Source: Atrichornis clamosus (lineage: Eukaryota; Chordata; Aves; Passeriformes; Menuridae). From it: DNA of 64,000 bases. The position numbers and the translations under genes are program-made. The notes beneath the pieces were generated by a model. It ran no database searches. It was given only the letters and a program-made list of their open reading frames with translations, and was not told the DNA's origin. Shown here piece by piece: positions 51,901 to 63,979 of the stretch; position 1 is the first letter of the stretch; each line of letters starts with the position of its first letter. The stretch lies in contig WBMZ01008990.1 of NCBI GenBank assembly GCA_013400975.1, positions 209,715-273,714 of the forward strand, in the 5' to 3' direction.

Positions 51901-54114
51901 TGGCAGCAGTATGTCTGTCATGTGGCAGGTTCAGATTTGGTTGTGCAATGGCATTGCATAGATTTAATTACATCATGTCATATTGTCCAGTTTTCGGGCA
52001 TCCAGTGACATAAACAGATACATCATCTGTATATCCATCATGTGAAGGACGTGTCAACATGATTTTTTTTGTCTTATGGAGTTGGTTTTCTGGTCAAGTA
52101 AAAGACTGGGAATTATTTCCTTGAATATTAGCATAAGAGGCTGTGTGGCTTCTAGAGCCATGTAAAGGTCTGTGTATGAGGAATTTTGCAGCTGATTCTA
52201 ACATGGATGATGGAGAAAACATCAGAAAACATGAAAAAAAACCCACTGAAAGAATAATTCAGTGCATGATTGTATAATTCAGTAGTGTATTTCAAACAAA
52301 TCATATGCCTTGAAGTGAAATTTGAACCTTCTTATTAAATTCATATGTAATTAAATCCAGAGCTGCAGCTTTTTGTTTTAATGTCACCTTCCTATCAATG
52401 TGCAGTCACAAACATTTTCAGGCATAGTCTAGCTAGTCATAAATCATCTGATTTATGATCTGTAACTTTATGGACAGATACAAAAGTAGGTCAGTTTTCA
52501 ATATGCATGATATTGAAAAGAACAGCATTTGAGAGAGATGCCATTCTATGATACTGACTGCGCAAAACCCACAAAGCAGAATCCTACCACAGAGAAATGA
52601 GACAAAAAATGAACATGTGGAAATCTCTGTTCTATTCCATTTGCAACTGACTTTGGACTGGTTACTTTAATTAGAAATGTAAAATAAAATGAAAAGTAGA
52701 AACTACTTATGATTAATTATTTGGATTTATGATTGTTGCATCTCAATACAATAAAGGTAGCTAGAAACACTAATGGCCTGAGCTTTTCTGAGGTAGAAAA
52801 AGACTCTTACCTGAAGTTGCTTTTAAGCGTCCTTGAGTCAGCCTGATGTGACTAGACGTACTGCAGAACTTGTAAAATGCCATGGTTAATTCTGTTCTTA
52901 GGTGTATGACTTCAAGGCCCAAGGGGCTGGGATAGATTAATGCCAGTTTTAATGAATCCATAACTGTATGGAAGGGATACAAAAGAATAAGCCAGACACT
53001 TCGAAATGCTATCCAAACTTATTAAATACGTGTACCAGAATCTTCTGCTTGGATTTCAAAACATTCCCATCACTTGTTCCTTGATTTTTCCTAAAGGCTG
53101 TTTTTTATATAGTCGGGTTTTATGCACCTGGTCAGGAGATTTGTTAAATTTTTTTCAGAAGTTGAAAATTCTCGGTTGGAAACCAGCAAATAGAATTCAG
53201 AACACTACCAACAAGCCGAGAGGATACATGAGGCAGAAGTATGCACACAGTTCAGACTTGAAAGTATTAAATCCCTAGCATTTAGTCTACAGACATGAGT
53301 AAATGCAAGCCTAACTGGAAAGAAAAGTAAGCAGTGTAACATCTTGCTGCTTTGCAAAAGTTAGTGGTGTTTAGGGTCTGGAAAAGGAGAAATACTTTGT
53401 CAAGATAAAAGTTCTGATCAGATTCAACTCTTGATGAATATTACAGCTAAAAATGAATAGGTTATCTGCATAGGGAAAGCACTTACTAATTTCAGACTGG
53501 GCACTTCTACATCAGAAACAGTGAAATAGTTACCAAGCAGGTGACAAGGAAATAATAAGGTAAAATACGTCATATGTAGTGGCAATTTTACCCATATTAT
53601 TAAATATTTGAACTACATTTGTAGATTAATAAAGTGGAGAAAGAGTGACAGCTTGTAATAATGTCTTGGTAAAAGACCTGGCCTTGTCAAGACACTGTTC
53701 TTATTACATTTTAGGAGATATCAGGTACTTCATATTTTAGAGTCAAAGAAAGACAAACCCTACCCAAAACTCATGTAACTAAGAGTTTCTCCTTTTTCTT
53801 GGGAAAATTGAAATTCCATACTTTATTTTTGTTAATAATGAGCAGATGACACATAATAAGTATAAACCACAACAAACAAAACCAACCACCAAATCACCTG
53901 TACCTCCAAAACAAAATTATAGTTGGGTTCTTTCCATATAGAGAGAAACAAATAATTAAATAAATGTGAATAAGGATTTTTTTTTCCTGCTAAGAAAGAA
54001 ATTCTAGAAGAAATTATTTTTCAATGCTTTTATTAAAACCAAAAATAATTTCAGATTATTTCTTGGGTTGCATTTGGCATCTAGTATATCTTCTGGGAAA
54101 GATTTTTTTTTTAT
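48912..54114. other. Unique A+T-rich DNA, no gene seen
   Basis: Five kilobases without a supportable gene or recent mobile element. A poly-T tract lies at about 50886-50902. Confidence 0.5.
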
Positions 54115-54259
54115 ATCATAGAATCATAGAATGTCTTGGGTTAGAAGGGACCTTAAAGATCACCTACTCCCAGCTCCTCTGCCAGGGGCAGGGACAACTC
54201 CTACTGGACCAGGCTGCTCAGGGCCCCATCCAACCTGGCCTTGGACACTTCCATGGATG
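54115..54259 (-). mobile_element. Short CR1 3'-end fragment, minus strand
   Basis: It starts with two tail units (TCATAGAATCATAGAATG) and continues GGGTTAGAAGGGACCTTAAA, GATCACCTACTCCC, then GCTGCTCAGGGCCCCATCCA, ACCTGGCC and TTGGACACTTCC. This is the standard reverse complement of the CR1 3' untranslated region. Only about 145 bp is present, severely 5'-truncated, with no coding part. Confidence 0.95.
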
Positions 54260-56068
54260 TGTGATGTAATATGGAACATATCAGACATTTAATCTGAGGG
54301 GAAGAAACAAATGAAGGAGGATGAACAGAGGAGCAGCACAGCAGAGAGCTAAGGATTTTAGACCATAAAAAACACTAAAAGGGAAAATAGAGAAAATAGC
54401 AATTAGGAAAATAATAGCTAGGGAAAATAGAGGGAAAAGTAATAAGGAAAATAATAAATAAAACAAACGTGAATGTATTTAAAGATATTTAAGTCCGTCT
54501 CAGGAATTCGTGCTTTAGCAGTGCACGGGTACAACACATTCATGGTTTGGCAAATACATGGGAAAACCCCCTTCTTTTTTTGGTTTGTTTTTTTTTTTTT
54601 ACTCTGGAAGAGAGATAAAATGTTAATTTTAGGATTTTGAGAAACTGGAGGAGTTCCTGTTAGACAAGTAGACAGGTGAAGACCTGAAATATTTTTATAG
54701 GAAATAATCTTCTAGATTTGTCTCCTGATTCTTCAAGTAGGATACTGGTACACATGTTTTGCCTGGTATTTTGCAGTAACAGCATCAAAGAGAAGCCTGT
54801 GCTTTGGTAATTAAAATGTAAACAAAAGCTGAAAAGAAATATTTGCAAAATGAGAAATGTATTTCAGCCATGATCCATGAGAATGTATAGATATATAATT
54901 TTATAAAAGAATAGTAAGGATTGCTGAAATTGCCTGTTATTGATCTTTCCACTAGTAGCTTGGTGAAAAGATCTTTCAGAGTGTGAGAATTTGCACAGAT
55001 CACAGAGACCATTCTTGACAACATTTTAGATGTTCATGGAGGAAAGATAGGAGGTTGATTACAGACTTGTCATTCAGTACAGTGCAGTACAGCAACAACT
55101 GAGCAAGAGACACTGCAGGTTGTAGTTAAGTCATTATAGCCTGGGAATTTACATAGATTCCCATTCAAAGTTACCCCATATGTTGCTGTTGCTACAAACT
55201 AGGATTTTAAACAAAGACAGCAGACTTTTAACTCTGTATCACTGCAGAAAAACATATTTTCTAACAGTGCATGAAGGTTACTTGACTTTGGGGGAAAAAA
55301 AGTTTGACCTATTTATATGAACCTCAGCTGCACAAGGAAATAGAACAACTGTGAAAGCCCATTGCCTAGGCCAACAGTGCAAGCTATAGATTACAGAACC
55401 TAAAGTGGTGGTTAGTAAATCAAATAACGCCTCTCACGCAGCAATTGTAACACTCTTTGCTTCCAAAGGAACAGTTACTCTATTAAACTTGTAAAAAATA
55501 TTCCTTGCCAACTTGCTGGAAACCTTTTCACTTTCATTCCTTGTACAGAAGAATGACTCTGTAATGAGATCTCATAAAAGACAAGATAGAGTTTTTTCTT
55601 TATCCCATTCACAAGCAAAGAATCAAAGAGGTGTAGAGAAAAATCCAGCAACCTGAAAGGAAGAAGAGTCTTGCAGAGCTTTCAGATGCTGTCCTGTACT
55701 GTCATATACTGAATTAGCAAAATGACAGATTGCCAATAAAACTGAAATAATCGCATTTTAGGACAGCATGAGCAATGTGAGGAAAGATGTACTCCATTTG
55801 TTGGTCTGTGTCTTCTGCTGGTAATGGAAAGTTTGTAGCTAGCTGACTAAATTTAAAAAATAAAAAAGCTAACTGCTTATATTTTATGATAATACTCATG
55901 ATAATATGACTTTCATTTAGCATCTGTGCTGAGCATGCCCAGGTAGAGGAGAATACATTATACAAATCTGAGTCCTTTGAAAGGCTGATGCAAAGAAGAC
56001 AGGAAAGTAATGCTCAAAATGTAGGATTTTAGTCACCACCTTCATCTAAGAAAATTACTCTCACTCTC
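54260..56068. other. Unique A+T-rich DNA, no gene seen
   Basis: No gene or recognised repeat, apart from a poly-T run at about 54587-54600. Confidence 0.5.
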
Positions 56069-56553
56069 TGTGTTGGTTGAACTCCAGGCAGCAACCAAGC
56101 ACCACACAGCTGCTCATTCTCACTCCCCAAAGCAACAGCAACAGCAACTTCAATTTTAATGAAAAAGAAAGTAATTATGAGAGATATAAAACCTAGGAAA
56201 GAAAAGTGATGCAAATGAAAACTCTTGCTCAAAACCAACAGATGGATGCCCACCCAGTCTCTGAGCAGCAGCCCTATAACCAGCCTTCCTCCTAGTTAAT
56301 TTCTGATGATGGTGCCATATGGTCTGGAATATCCCTTTGATCAGTTGGGATCAGCTGCCCTGGCTATGTCCCCTCTCAAATTCTTTTGCACTCCCACTTA
56401 GTTGCAGATGGGGTGTTATGAGCACCAGAAAAGTCCTTGACTCTGTGTGAGCATTGATCAGCAGCAATGAAGACTTCCCTGTGTTATCAACACTGTTTCC
56501 AGCACAAATCCAAGCCATAGTACCATACTAGCTACTGTGGAGAAAAATTACTT

Positions 56554-57137
56554 CAGCCTGTAGTGGTTTGGCCTTGGCTGGGTTCCAGGTGCCCACTACA
56601 GCACTCTATCACTCCCCTTCCCTGTGGGGTAGGGGAGAGAATAAGATGGAAAACAAGTTGAGATAAAACCAGTTTACTAAGAGCAAAAAAAGAGGGAAGA
56701 AAGCAAGAGTTTGCGCGCGCAAGCAGAAAGAGAAGTTAATCTCTACTTCCCATCAGCGAGCGATGTTCGGACACTTCCCGGGAAGCAGGGCCTCAGCACA
56801 TGTAATGGTTCCTCCGGAAGGCAGACATTTCAGAGCAACGAATGCCCCCCCCTTCCTCCTCTCTCCCTGGACTTTTATCTCTGAGTTGACGTCATATGGT
56901 ATGGAATATCCCTTTGGCTGATTTGGGTCAGCTGGCCTGGCTGCGTCCCCTCCCAGGATCTTGCCCACTCCCAGCCCGCCTGAAGGAGAAGGAATGTCAG
57001 AGGGACAACACTCCCCAGCAGTAGCCAAAACCCGGGCGTGTTATCAACACCCTTCCAGCTACCAGTGCAAAGCACAGCACTGTGAGGACTGCTAAGGGAA
57101 AGGTGAACTCTCTCTTGGTCAGACCCAATACACAGCC
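56554..57137 (-). mobile_element. Younger LTR nested in the older LTR, with perfect 5-bp TSD
   Basis: The LTR spans 56559 (TGTAGTGGTTTGGCCTTGGC) to 57132 (GTCAGACCCAATACA), 574 bp, flanked by CAGCC at 56554-56558 and 57133-57137. It belongs to the same subfamily as 22068-22612; both end CAGACCCAATACA and share AGTTGACGTCATATGG or the like and GAATATCCCTTTGG. The CRE-type palindrome TGACGTCA is at 56887-56894. A TATA-like GATAAAAG (minus strand) lies at about 56874-56881, so this promoter is better preserved than that at 22.3 kb. CpGs survive (GCGCGCGC at about 56714), consistent with a younger age. The short frames across it are not genes. Confidence 0.9.
56887..56894. promoter_or_regulatory. 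CRE-type palindrome TGACGTCA in the nested LTR
   Basis: A perfect 8-bp CREB/ATF consensus lies just upstream (in minus-strand sense) of the TATA-like element. It is identical in the 22373-22380 copy and lost in the older outer LTR. Binding is known for this motif in general; activity here is not shown. Confidence 0.6.
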
Positions 57138-57151
57138 AAAACCAGCATGCA

Positions 57152-60100
57152 CTTCTATATTGCTATGATTTTCTCCATCTAGTAATATAGGGATGAAAAA
57201 ACTATTTTGACACTTCAATTTCAGATTTCATGTAATGAAGTACTGAAGGTCTGTATATGAAATTAAAAATTGACAGTAGACTTCTGTGGGAGTCAGTAAT
57301 CAGCATAATTCATGCAAAAAATAAAGTGACAGTGATCTGCAGCATGCACAAATGGAGGGAAAAGATCCAGGTCTGCTTATCATTGTACAGGCTTTGTGAT
57401 GTTTGAGTCATGAGAGGTTGACAGTGGCTTAGAAAAAGATATTGAAGATCAATCACCTGAGAATGATTCATTACCACCATGTTTTATGTTAATAATAGTA
57501 ATGAAACACATATCTGTGTAAAATCAAAATGTTTGTCAGTTATGTTTTTTTAATATAGAAGAGAAAAATCCAATATTAGTTGTGTTTATTGATTGCATAT
57601 CACAATAAAATGTATCAGTGGTTCACCAAGGGAAGAGAGGAGATGGCTTTTCTTTGTGACTGAGTAAAACGTTGTTAATTGGTCAGTCGAGCACAAGATA
57701 TAACAAACACACACATCTAAGGAAGCAGAAAAGCAAGTATTTTACACAGAAAGCAGAGTCAACTGATTTTCTCTGTAGGTATCTGATATAGTAATTTTCC
57801 AGGAGAAAGGCTGATGCTGCCTGGGTGCATTGGGAGATTTGATGGCTACAGGAATGTAACATTTCACCAAAATATACTGTTTTTTAATGGAGGCAGTAAA
57901 GCAGAGGTTCTCTCCGAAAGTGCTGTCTGGGGTATAAAGTAAGGAAGAGATTATGAATGCTTCTGCCATCTTCCCTGCAAGAGCATACCAACTGGTTTGT
58001 GAGAGGAGGAAAAAGGAAGTTTTTGTTTAACCTCAGCTGAATAGACCAAGTTTCTCTTGTGAACACATTTAAAAGTAATAAAGTTAAAGAGAGAAAAAAA
58101 AATTGAAAGAAGAGGAATATGCATTTTACTTTAACTTGGATTAATTTAAAGTGATTTTTAAATGTGTTGGTAACTGATTATCACTAAGATATTACGAATA
58201 TAACGGTAGGAGGAACCTAAACATTATGCCTCCAACAGGGTTTGGAGCATCCAAAAGTGTGAGTCTCCATTTCATCTCCATAGATCAGGCATCATAAAGA
58301 TCAGAAAAGCAGGTGTGCAATACAAGAAATTTACTTTGGCGCCTACAAATTTTTTTTCTTTTAGCTGTATATACTTCATAGTAATCATGATGTTATTGGT
58401 AGTTTATAAAAAGTATAAGGCCAGATTAAGCACTGTAAAAGTGAAGATATTTTGTGAATTGAATAAGAAAACCAAATTTTGATCAATGTGTAGAAATTAA
58501 ATTCAAGATGATGCTTACTATCATGGATAAGTAATACTAAAAGATAAAATCAATTCATCTTGGAATAATGGTACACTTCAGAAAACTTCTCTAGGATACA
58601 AAAGAGCAGCATATATTAAGCAAAAGCAGCAAATTACATGCAGTGCTATTAAGATGTAGTTGTTATAAACAAAGGTTTTATAGATAATAGTCATCCACCC
58701 TCTGTAGGGGAGAGAAGAGATCAATAGTATTCATGACACAGTACACCTGAGTAATCAAGTTTCTTAATCTTTTTTACACAGAATAACTTCCCTTTGAACA
58801 CTTTGCAATTTAAAACAGCCACAGATCATAACTCAACAAATAAATTGATGTACATTTTCCATAGATTGAAATCAGCCTGAAAAATTAGAATGAAGTATAG
58901 CTTTTATTTTTTTTTCCTTTCCATTTTCTTTTCCTTTTTTTTTTTTTTTTCCCCTGAATGGCTTTCCTTCATGAAAAACTTGTTGGTTTGTTCTCTCATG
59001 GATCTTCTAAGATATTAAAAAACTGATTGTATTTTGGATGCTCTCTTTTTGATTAAGTGTGAACATTTCAAGCTTACACGTGTGATAGATTGTAAAACCA
59101 AATGCATGTTGCATGCTCTGTGCATGTGAGTTGCTGCAACATGAAGGCATCAACAAATCAATCTTAGAAGAGTAATCTCAGAAGCTGAGGAAAGCACTTG
59201 GTGTACCAGGTCATGTAGATTTTAAGTAACCCTGAAATCTATTAAACCAATTTTGTATTCTCAGAACACAGCATTTTAAAATGGCGTAACCTTTTAGATA
59301 AAAACCATTTCGTGTTTCAATCCATCACTTAAAGCCAAGAAGGACTATGTCAATGCTGAAGACACATGGTTGTATTTAATTCAAATCCTAGCTCTGCTTG
59401 CCTCAATGGATTTTTTTCAGATCTCTTCTCTCTATCTTCAATTCCCTCTTTGTGAAATACAGTTGCTGGTATTCATATTCTGTGAGGATCTATCAAGATG
59501 TTTTATTCATTAATGCCTAGAAAGTCATGTGCTACAATCTGAAGCATTTATTTATATTATATATATGAGTGTAGAAAGGAACAGTCATAATATATACACT
59601 ACTCAATATTATTTGTATCACTATTTAGCTTTTTTGGTCTTTGGAAGATTATGAAAGCAGCTTTTTATGTAGTAAATACACTTTTTCCTTAATGTTTAAA
59701 AGGTTTTATCTATTTTTATTCAACACCATCAAACTGTTTTATAGATAACCATGCTGCTACATTACAAAACTCTTACTTGTTATTAGTTCCACAAAAGTAT
59801 TGTTTGTGAGGTCATTTGTTATTTTCTTCCCAAACAGGACATTGAAAACCATTTTTTTGTTATTTTGTTATATATATTTTTCTTGGTTTGCCTGCATTAA
59901 GGTTGTCATGCTGTGTCATTTGTTTGGGTTTTGTTTTTTTTTTTTTCCAAAACTTTCAGAAATAGAATTAAAGATAATGGGAGGAAGATATATATTAACA
60001 TTGTAGCTGTAAATCTTAAAGTAGAATTTCACATGTGTCAGTACTTTCCAAAGGTGCATACTAAGTGTGTTAGATGCAGAGGACACAGACTGTTCCCTTC

Positions 60101-61644
60101 ATAATGGAAGCTCTACCAAAAAAACTTACATGATAAATATTATTAATCTGTTTTTAAAGAACAGCACTTTGAGAAGAACCATGGAAGGACATTATAACCC
60201 ACAGAAAAGAAAACTTAGCAAACTCAATATGTGAAACATTAAAAAATTTTACCTTCATCTCCTTCCAATGCAAAACTGGATGGAGTGTTATCAACTTTTG
60301 TTTCCTCAACTGTAAACAGAGAGCATAAAAAATTCTCCTTTATTATGCTTGTAGTAGATGCAAAAGACCATAGAATAAAGGTCAAAGAAAGAAGTCTCAG
60401 TTATCTTGTTATTGACAGGTTTTCTGAGACAAACGTTTTTACCTTTTTTTCTCTCTTCCCTCTTTCCCTCACTTCTCTCTTTTACTTATCTTTCCCCTTC
60501 TGAACTGAGAAATAATTTTGTGGAACGAGTGAACACATGCTTTTGAACAGAGAAATGAGCAGAACCAAAAGCACCACCAGGAAAAATGGTCTATAATGTC
60601 CAAAGGAATATCATGCTGTTTACCCAGGGCACTGTGTGCTCACATCCCACTGTGCTTTGCAGCTGTTCTGAATAGAAGAAACAGTGACTGTCCTAAAATA
60701 TGCTATCTGCAGTGACCATATGCAGAAAACAGTCATGGGAAATTTAGGCTTTGTAAGAAGTGGTCACAGAATTGTAATTGCAATATGTCTTAGAATTAAG
60801 TTTTCCCAAAATCCTTGATAAAATTACTGAAATTTGCAGCATTGAGTGTGTATAATGTTTTACAATCTTTCTAGTATAAGAATGAGGAAACTCAAGTCTC
60901 AGATTTTGAGGACATTATGGACCTGAGTTCATTTCAGGTGGAACCGATGCATAGTGATTCTTTTTCTCTTTTTTAATCTTTCCTGCAAGCCACATTTTCT
61001 TCTTCTGAAATGCCATTTTAGAATGCCTGCAGGTCCTGTGAGCACAAAGGTTTGTTTTGCCATCCATATCACTACTCTAAAATGCGTTCCACAAAAGTAG
61101 GAAGAAAAGTGGTAAATTATTTGTTGAATTTTTCTCAGCATAATTTTCACAAATGTTTCCCCTTTCTTCTCTTTTTACTGATCAGCTTTAGAAAACAAAA
61201 GGGAGCCAGAAAACTCAGAGAAATTAATTATAAACTGACATGCTGTTGATTTAATGCCTTTTGTTGATGCAAAAGAAATTTAGATTCTTCTCTAGCACCC
61301 AGTCCTCTCTCTTCTTTGTCCTGATGTTTGCCTATCCTTTTACTTTGTTCTTCACTTAAAAAAAAATGGAGGTGGGAGAAGGTGGGATTACAGTTTAATC
61401 CATAATTCTTCTTTTCTGTTATTTTTTTCTCCCTGTTTTGGTTTGTTGATTTTTTTTTTTTTTTTGGTACTGTTCTTGCAGGCTGCGTGAATGTTACAGT
61501 TTCCAATTGTATATTTCTAGGCTCTTTACTATGTCTAAGCAGATTTTTGTGTCAGTTACATTGATAAAAATCTGCAGCAATGCCTTGCTTGTCTTTGGTG
61601 CTTGTCTAGGTGTCTCTGAGCACCTGAAATCCAAAATCTTTTAT
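57152..61644. other. Unique A+T-rich DNA, no gene seen
   Basis: No supportable gene. T-rich tracts lie at about 58905-58952 and 61451-61465. Confidence 0.5.
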
Positions 61645-61685
61645 CTTTTTTTTTTTTTTTTTTTTTNTTTTTTTTTTTTTTTTTT
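61645..61685. repeat. Poly-T tract containing an N
   Basis: About 40 T residues are broken by an N at 61667. The length is probably uncertain in the assembly. Confidence 0.9.
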
Positions 61686-62200
61686 GAGGTCTGATCACTG
61701 CTCAGGAGAAAATGGCTTGTCAACTCCTTCAGGCAAGTTTGCTAGATCCCAAATTCACTTTGCTTCTTGCCTGCTTAACAATGACATGTCAAGTCTGCTG
61801 CTGTTTATTGAGTTAAATGGTGTTCCCAAAAAAAATAAAAAAACCAAAAATACACCAGAACAAAACAGCAAAAAAACCATATTCTATCTGTCTCATTCCC
61901 CACATTAATTTTATTTTCCTCTGAGCTACAAATTTTCTGTGCAAAGGCAAAAAGCACATCTGCCTCCTTGAAAGGATTCTGTTTCAAGCTATGTCATAGC
62001 CCACCCAGGCTACTAAAGTGACACGCAAGACTTTCCTTACCCTTTTTCTTCATCTATGAAATATTTTAGGGTGGAAGAGAAAGTGTTTAGATCCTGCGGG
62101 TGATTTCTGCTCAGCCAAGCTAATTCCATTATCCGTTAGTCATGTTTACATCAGGCTAACAGCGAATAACTCATGTGGAATTCTGTAACCATCTTTAATC
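61686..62200. other. Unique DNA, no gene seen
   Basis: No gene is supported. The part from about 62090 to 62180 has mixed composition and homeodomain/forkhead-like words (TAATTCCATTA, ATGTTTACA), but no stronger sign of an enhancer. Confidence 0.4.
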
Positions 62201-62296
62201 TTGCTCTTCATCCAAGCCAGTGCACCAGAAGCCTGGCTTTCTCAGATTATTAATGGTGATGGGTGAGTGTCCTGTCAGGCTTCTGCTCATGGAATG
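62201..62296 (+). repeat. Diverged direct repeat, copy A
   Basis: It shares an ordered set of words with 62999-63094: TGCTCTTCATCC versus TGCTTTTCATCC, then CAGTGC, then AGAAGCCTG, then TGTCAGGCTTC versus TGTCAAGCTTC. It is either an old local duplication or two copies of an unidentified ancient repeat. Confidence 0.6.
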
Positions 62297-62998
62297 GCAG
62301 GGCAGCACAAGGTCAGCCCTTTCGGACCAGCTCTCTGGGGTGACATATGATACTCACACATACCCCTCCTGCTAAGGAAAAGAGCTGACTATCTTGTACA
62401 GAGTCTCAAAATAGTAATTGTTCTCACGCAGCCCTTTAAATAGTTGAATTTTCCCTTCTGAAAAAGTTGAAAGAAGTAGAGAGAATTGTGACTGATGAAA
62501 AGTCTGCTGTCAGCTTGGTGGCATGCTGTTTATATCCAAGTGAGCCTTTTTTGTAGTAAAATGATCTTTACAAAAGATTTGAGAATCCCAGTAGGAATAC
62601 AGATGCCAAAGGATGCTCTCAGAATGAAATAAAGCATGGATGACATACTGTGAATAAATTACTTTTTAATTCTTTTCTGACTGATTTAAATGATTCAAGG
62701 TGCCAACAGTATTATGGAGCAATAATAATTTTATATTAATTTGGCAAAATGTTTAGGTATGAGTACTTCACTCTATGAATATTTATTACAATTTTCATGT
62801 ATGTTTGAGTAGACAGCAAAAAAAATTTAGTGTCAGTACAATAATGTCAAAACACAGCTTTAACCTTAGACTCTGCTGGATGAGTGAAACTGAAACAGAG
62901 TGAAGAACTTGTTTAAGCTGCTTCTATTCAACAGGGCAAATCTGCTCTATTGTTACAATCAGAATGAGTGAGTGCAAGCAACTTCAGGGTAAGTGATC
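62297..62998. other. Unique DNA between the two repeat copies
   Basis: No gene or repeat is recognised. Confidence 0.5.
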
Positions 62999-63094
62999 AT
63001 GCTTTTCATCCTAGACAGTGCTCAAGAAGCCTGTCTTTGTCTACTGAATAAAGATGATGTGCAAGTATTCTGTCAAGCTTCAGTTTGTGAAATC
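62999..63094 (+). repeat. Diverged direct repeat, copy B
   Basis: This is the partner of 62201-62296, in the same orientation about 800 bp downstream. The common core is CAGTGCxCxAGAAGCCTGxC. Confidence 0.6.
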
Positions 63095-63192
63095 TAAATG
63101 AGGCCAAGAGCAGATATTGCTAAGGAACCTGTAATTTATGCAGTCCTGAAATGCTGAACATCCTTACAGGTGTGTTACTACTTTTGTGATTG

Positions 63193-63287
63193 AAAAAAAC
63201 CAAAAATCCCAAACAAAATCAAAGCAAACAAAAAACAAACCAAACCAACAAACAGAAACAAACAAACAAAACCCCCAATCCTCCACC
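63193..63287. repeat. A/C-rich low-complexity tract
   Basis: AAAC/CAAA-type sequence almost free of G and T on the plus strand, like the tract at 12472-12573. The lysine/asparagine/proline-rich frame through it is an artefact. Confidence 0.85.
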
Positions 63288-63702
63288 AAAATTACTTGGT
63301 CGTATAAGTCTGTCAGGAGTGAAAAATAGTTTATTGTGTACTATGTTCTGCAGCAGTCTCCTTTATTCATCCCAGTGTTAAATCTTTCAGCTTGAAATAG
63401 GCAACCGGATCCTTATCTTACCAGATATAATACCTGTAAGCAGATATGTTTAATTGAATAAAATGGAAAATACAGGGATGTAATGGGATTTGTAAAATTA
63501 TTGATAGTTTCTTGATGGAAGTGAATACCAATCTGCTGACTCAGCTAGTATTTAAAATTTGACTACATCACCTTATTGTAAAGAACAATTAAAATATATA
63601 TGAATACGCATAATGGACTTCAAAATATTTTCAAATATTTGATTTGATTTTTTAAATGCAAAATCTCTTTCCTTCCTCTTTTTCTTTCAAAACTGTTAAT
63701 AG
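63288..63702. other. Unique A+T-rich DNA, no gene seen
   Basis: No gene or recognised repeat. Confidence 0.5.
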
Positions 63703-63979
63703 ACTCAGAATCAGAGAATCATAAAATGTTAGGCTTGGAAGGGATCCTAAAGATCATCTAGTTCCAACACCCCTGCTATGGGTCACTAGACCAACATGTC
63801 CTACCTGGCCTTGAACAATTCCAGGGATTGGGGCACCCACAACTTCTCTGGGCAACCTGTTTCAGTGTCTCACCACCTTTTGAGTAAAAAAAAATTCTTC
63901 CTCACATCCAATCTAAGTCTCCCCTATTTTACTTTAAAACTTTTCCCCCTTGTCCTACCTGCCAATGTAAAAAGTTACT
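63703..63979 (-). mobile_element. CR1 3'-end fragment, minus strand, interrupted at 63980
   Basis: It opens with AATCAGAGAATCATAAAATG and continues GGCTTGGAAGGGATCCTAAA, GATCATCTAGTTCC, CTACCTGGCCTTGAAC, then GGGCAACCTGTTTCAGTGTC and TCACCACC, then TTCTTCCTCACATCCAATCT. All of this is the reverse complement of the CR1 3' untranslated region and the ORF2 end. The CR1 match continues to about 63978 (AAAAAGTTACT) and then switches abruptly. Confidence 0.95.

Larger units (their letters stand above)
56069..57151 (-). mobile_element. Older LTR, minus strand, split by a nested related LTR
   Basis: The left part (56069-56558) opens TGTGTTGGTTGAACTCCAGG and holds GCACCACACAGCTGCTCA, GCCATATGGTCTGGAATATC, CCCTTTGATCAGTTGGGATC and GTGTTATCAACACTG, ending GAAAAATTACTTCAGCC. 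It resumes at 57138 with AAAACCAGCATGCA, the other terminus. Without the insert it is about 504 bp. The CRE-type TGACGTCA site of the family is destroyed here (TGATGGTGCCA). That loss, and greater divergence, show it is older than the nested copy. The outer TSD is not clear (CTCTC versus CTTCT). The sense strand is minus. Confidence 0.85.

Noticed and set aside
51699..52013. 104-codon frame with methionine- and cysteine-rich sequence
   Set aside because: No domain or splice context; the composition fits a chance frame.
62090..62180. Possible enhancer with homeodomain and forkhead words
   Set aside because: Short A+T-rich motifs are expected by chance; without an alignment this cannot be supported.
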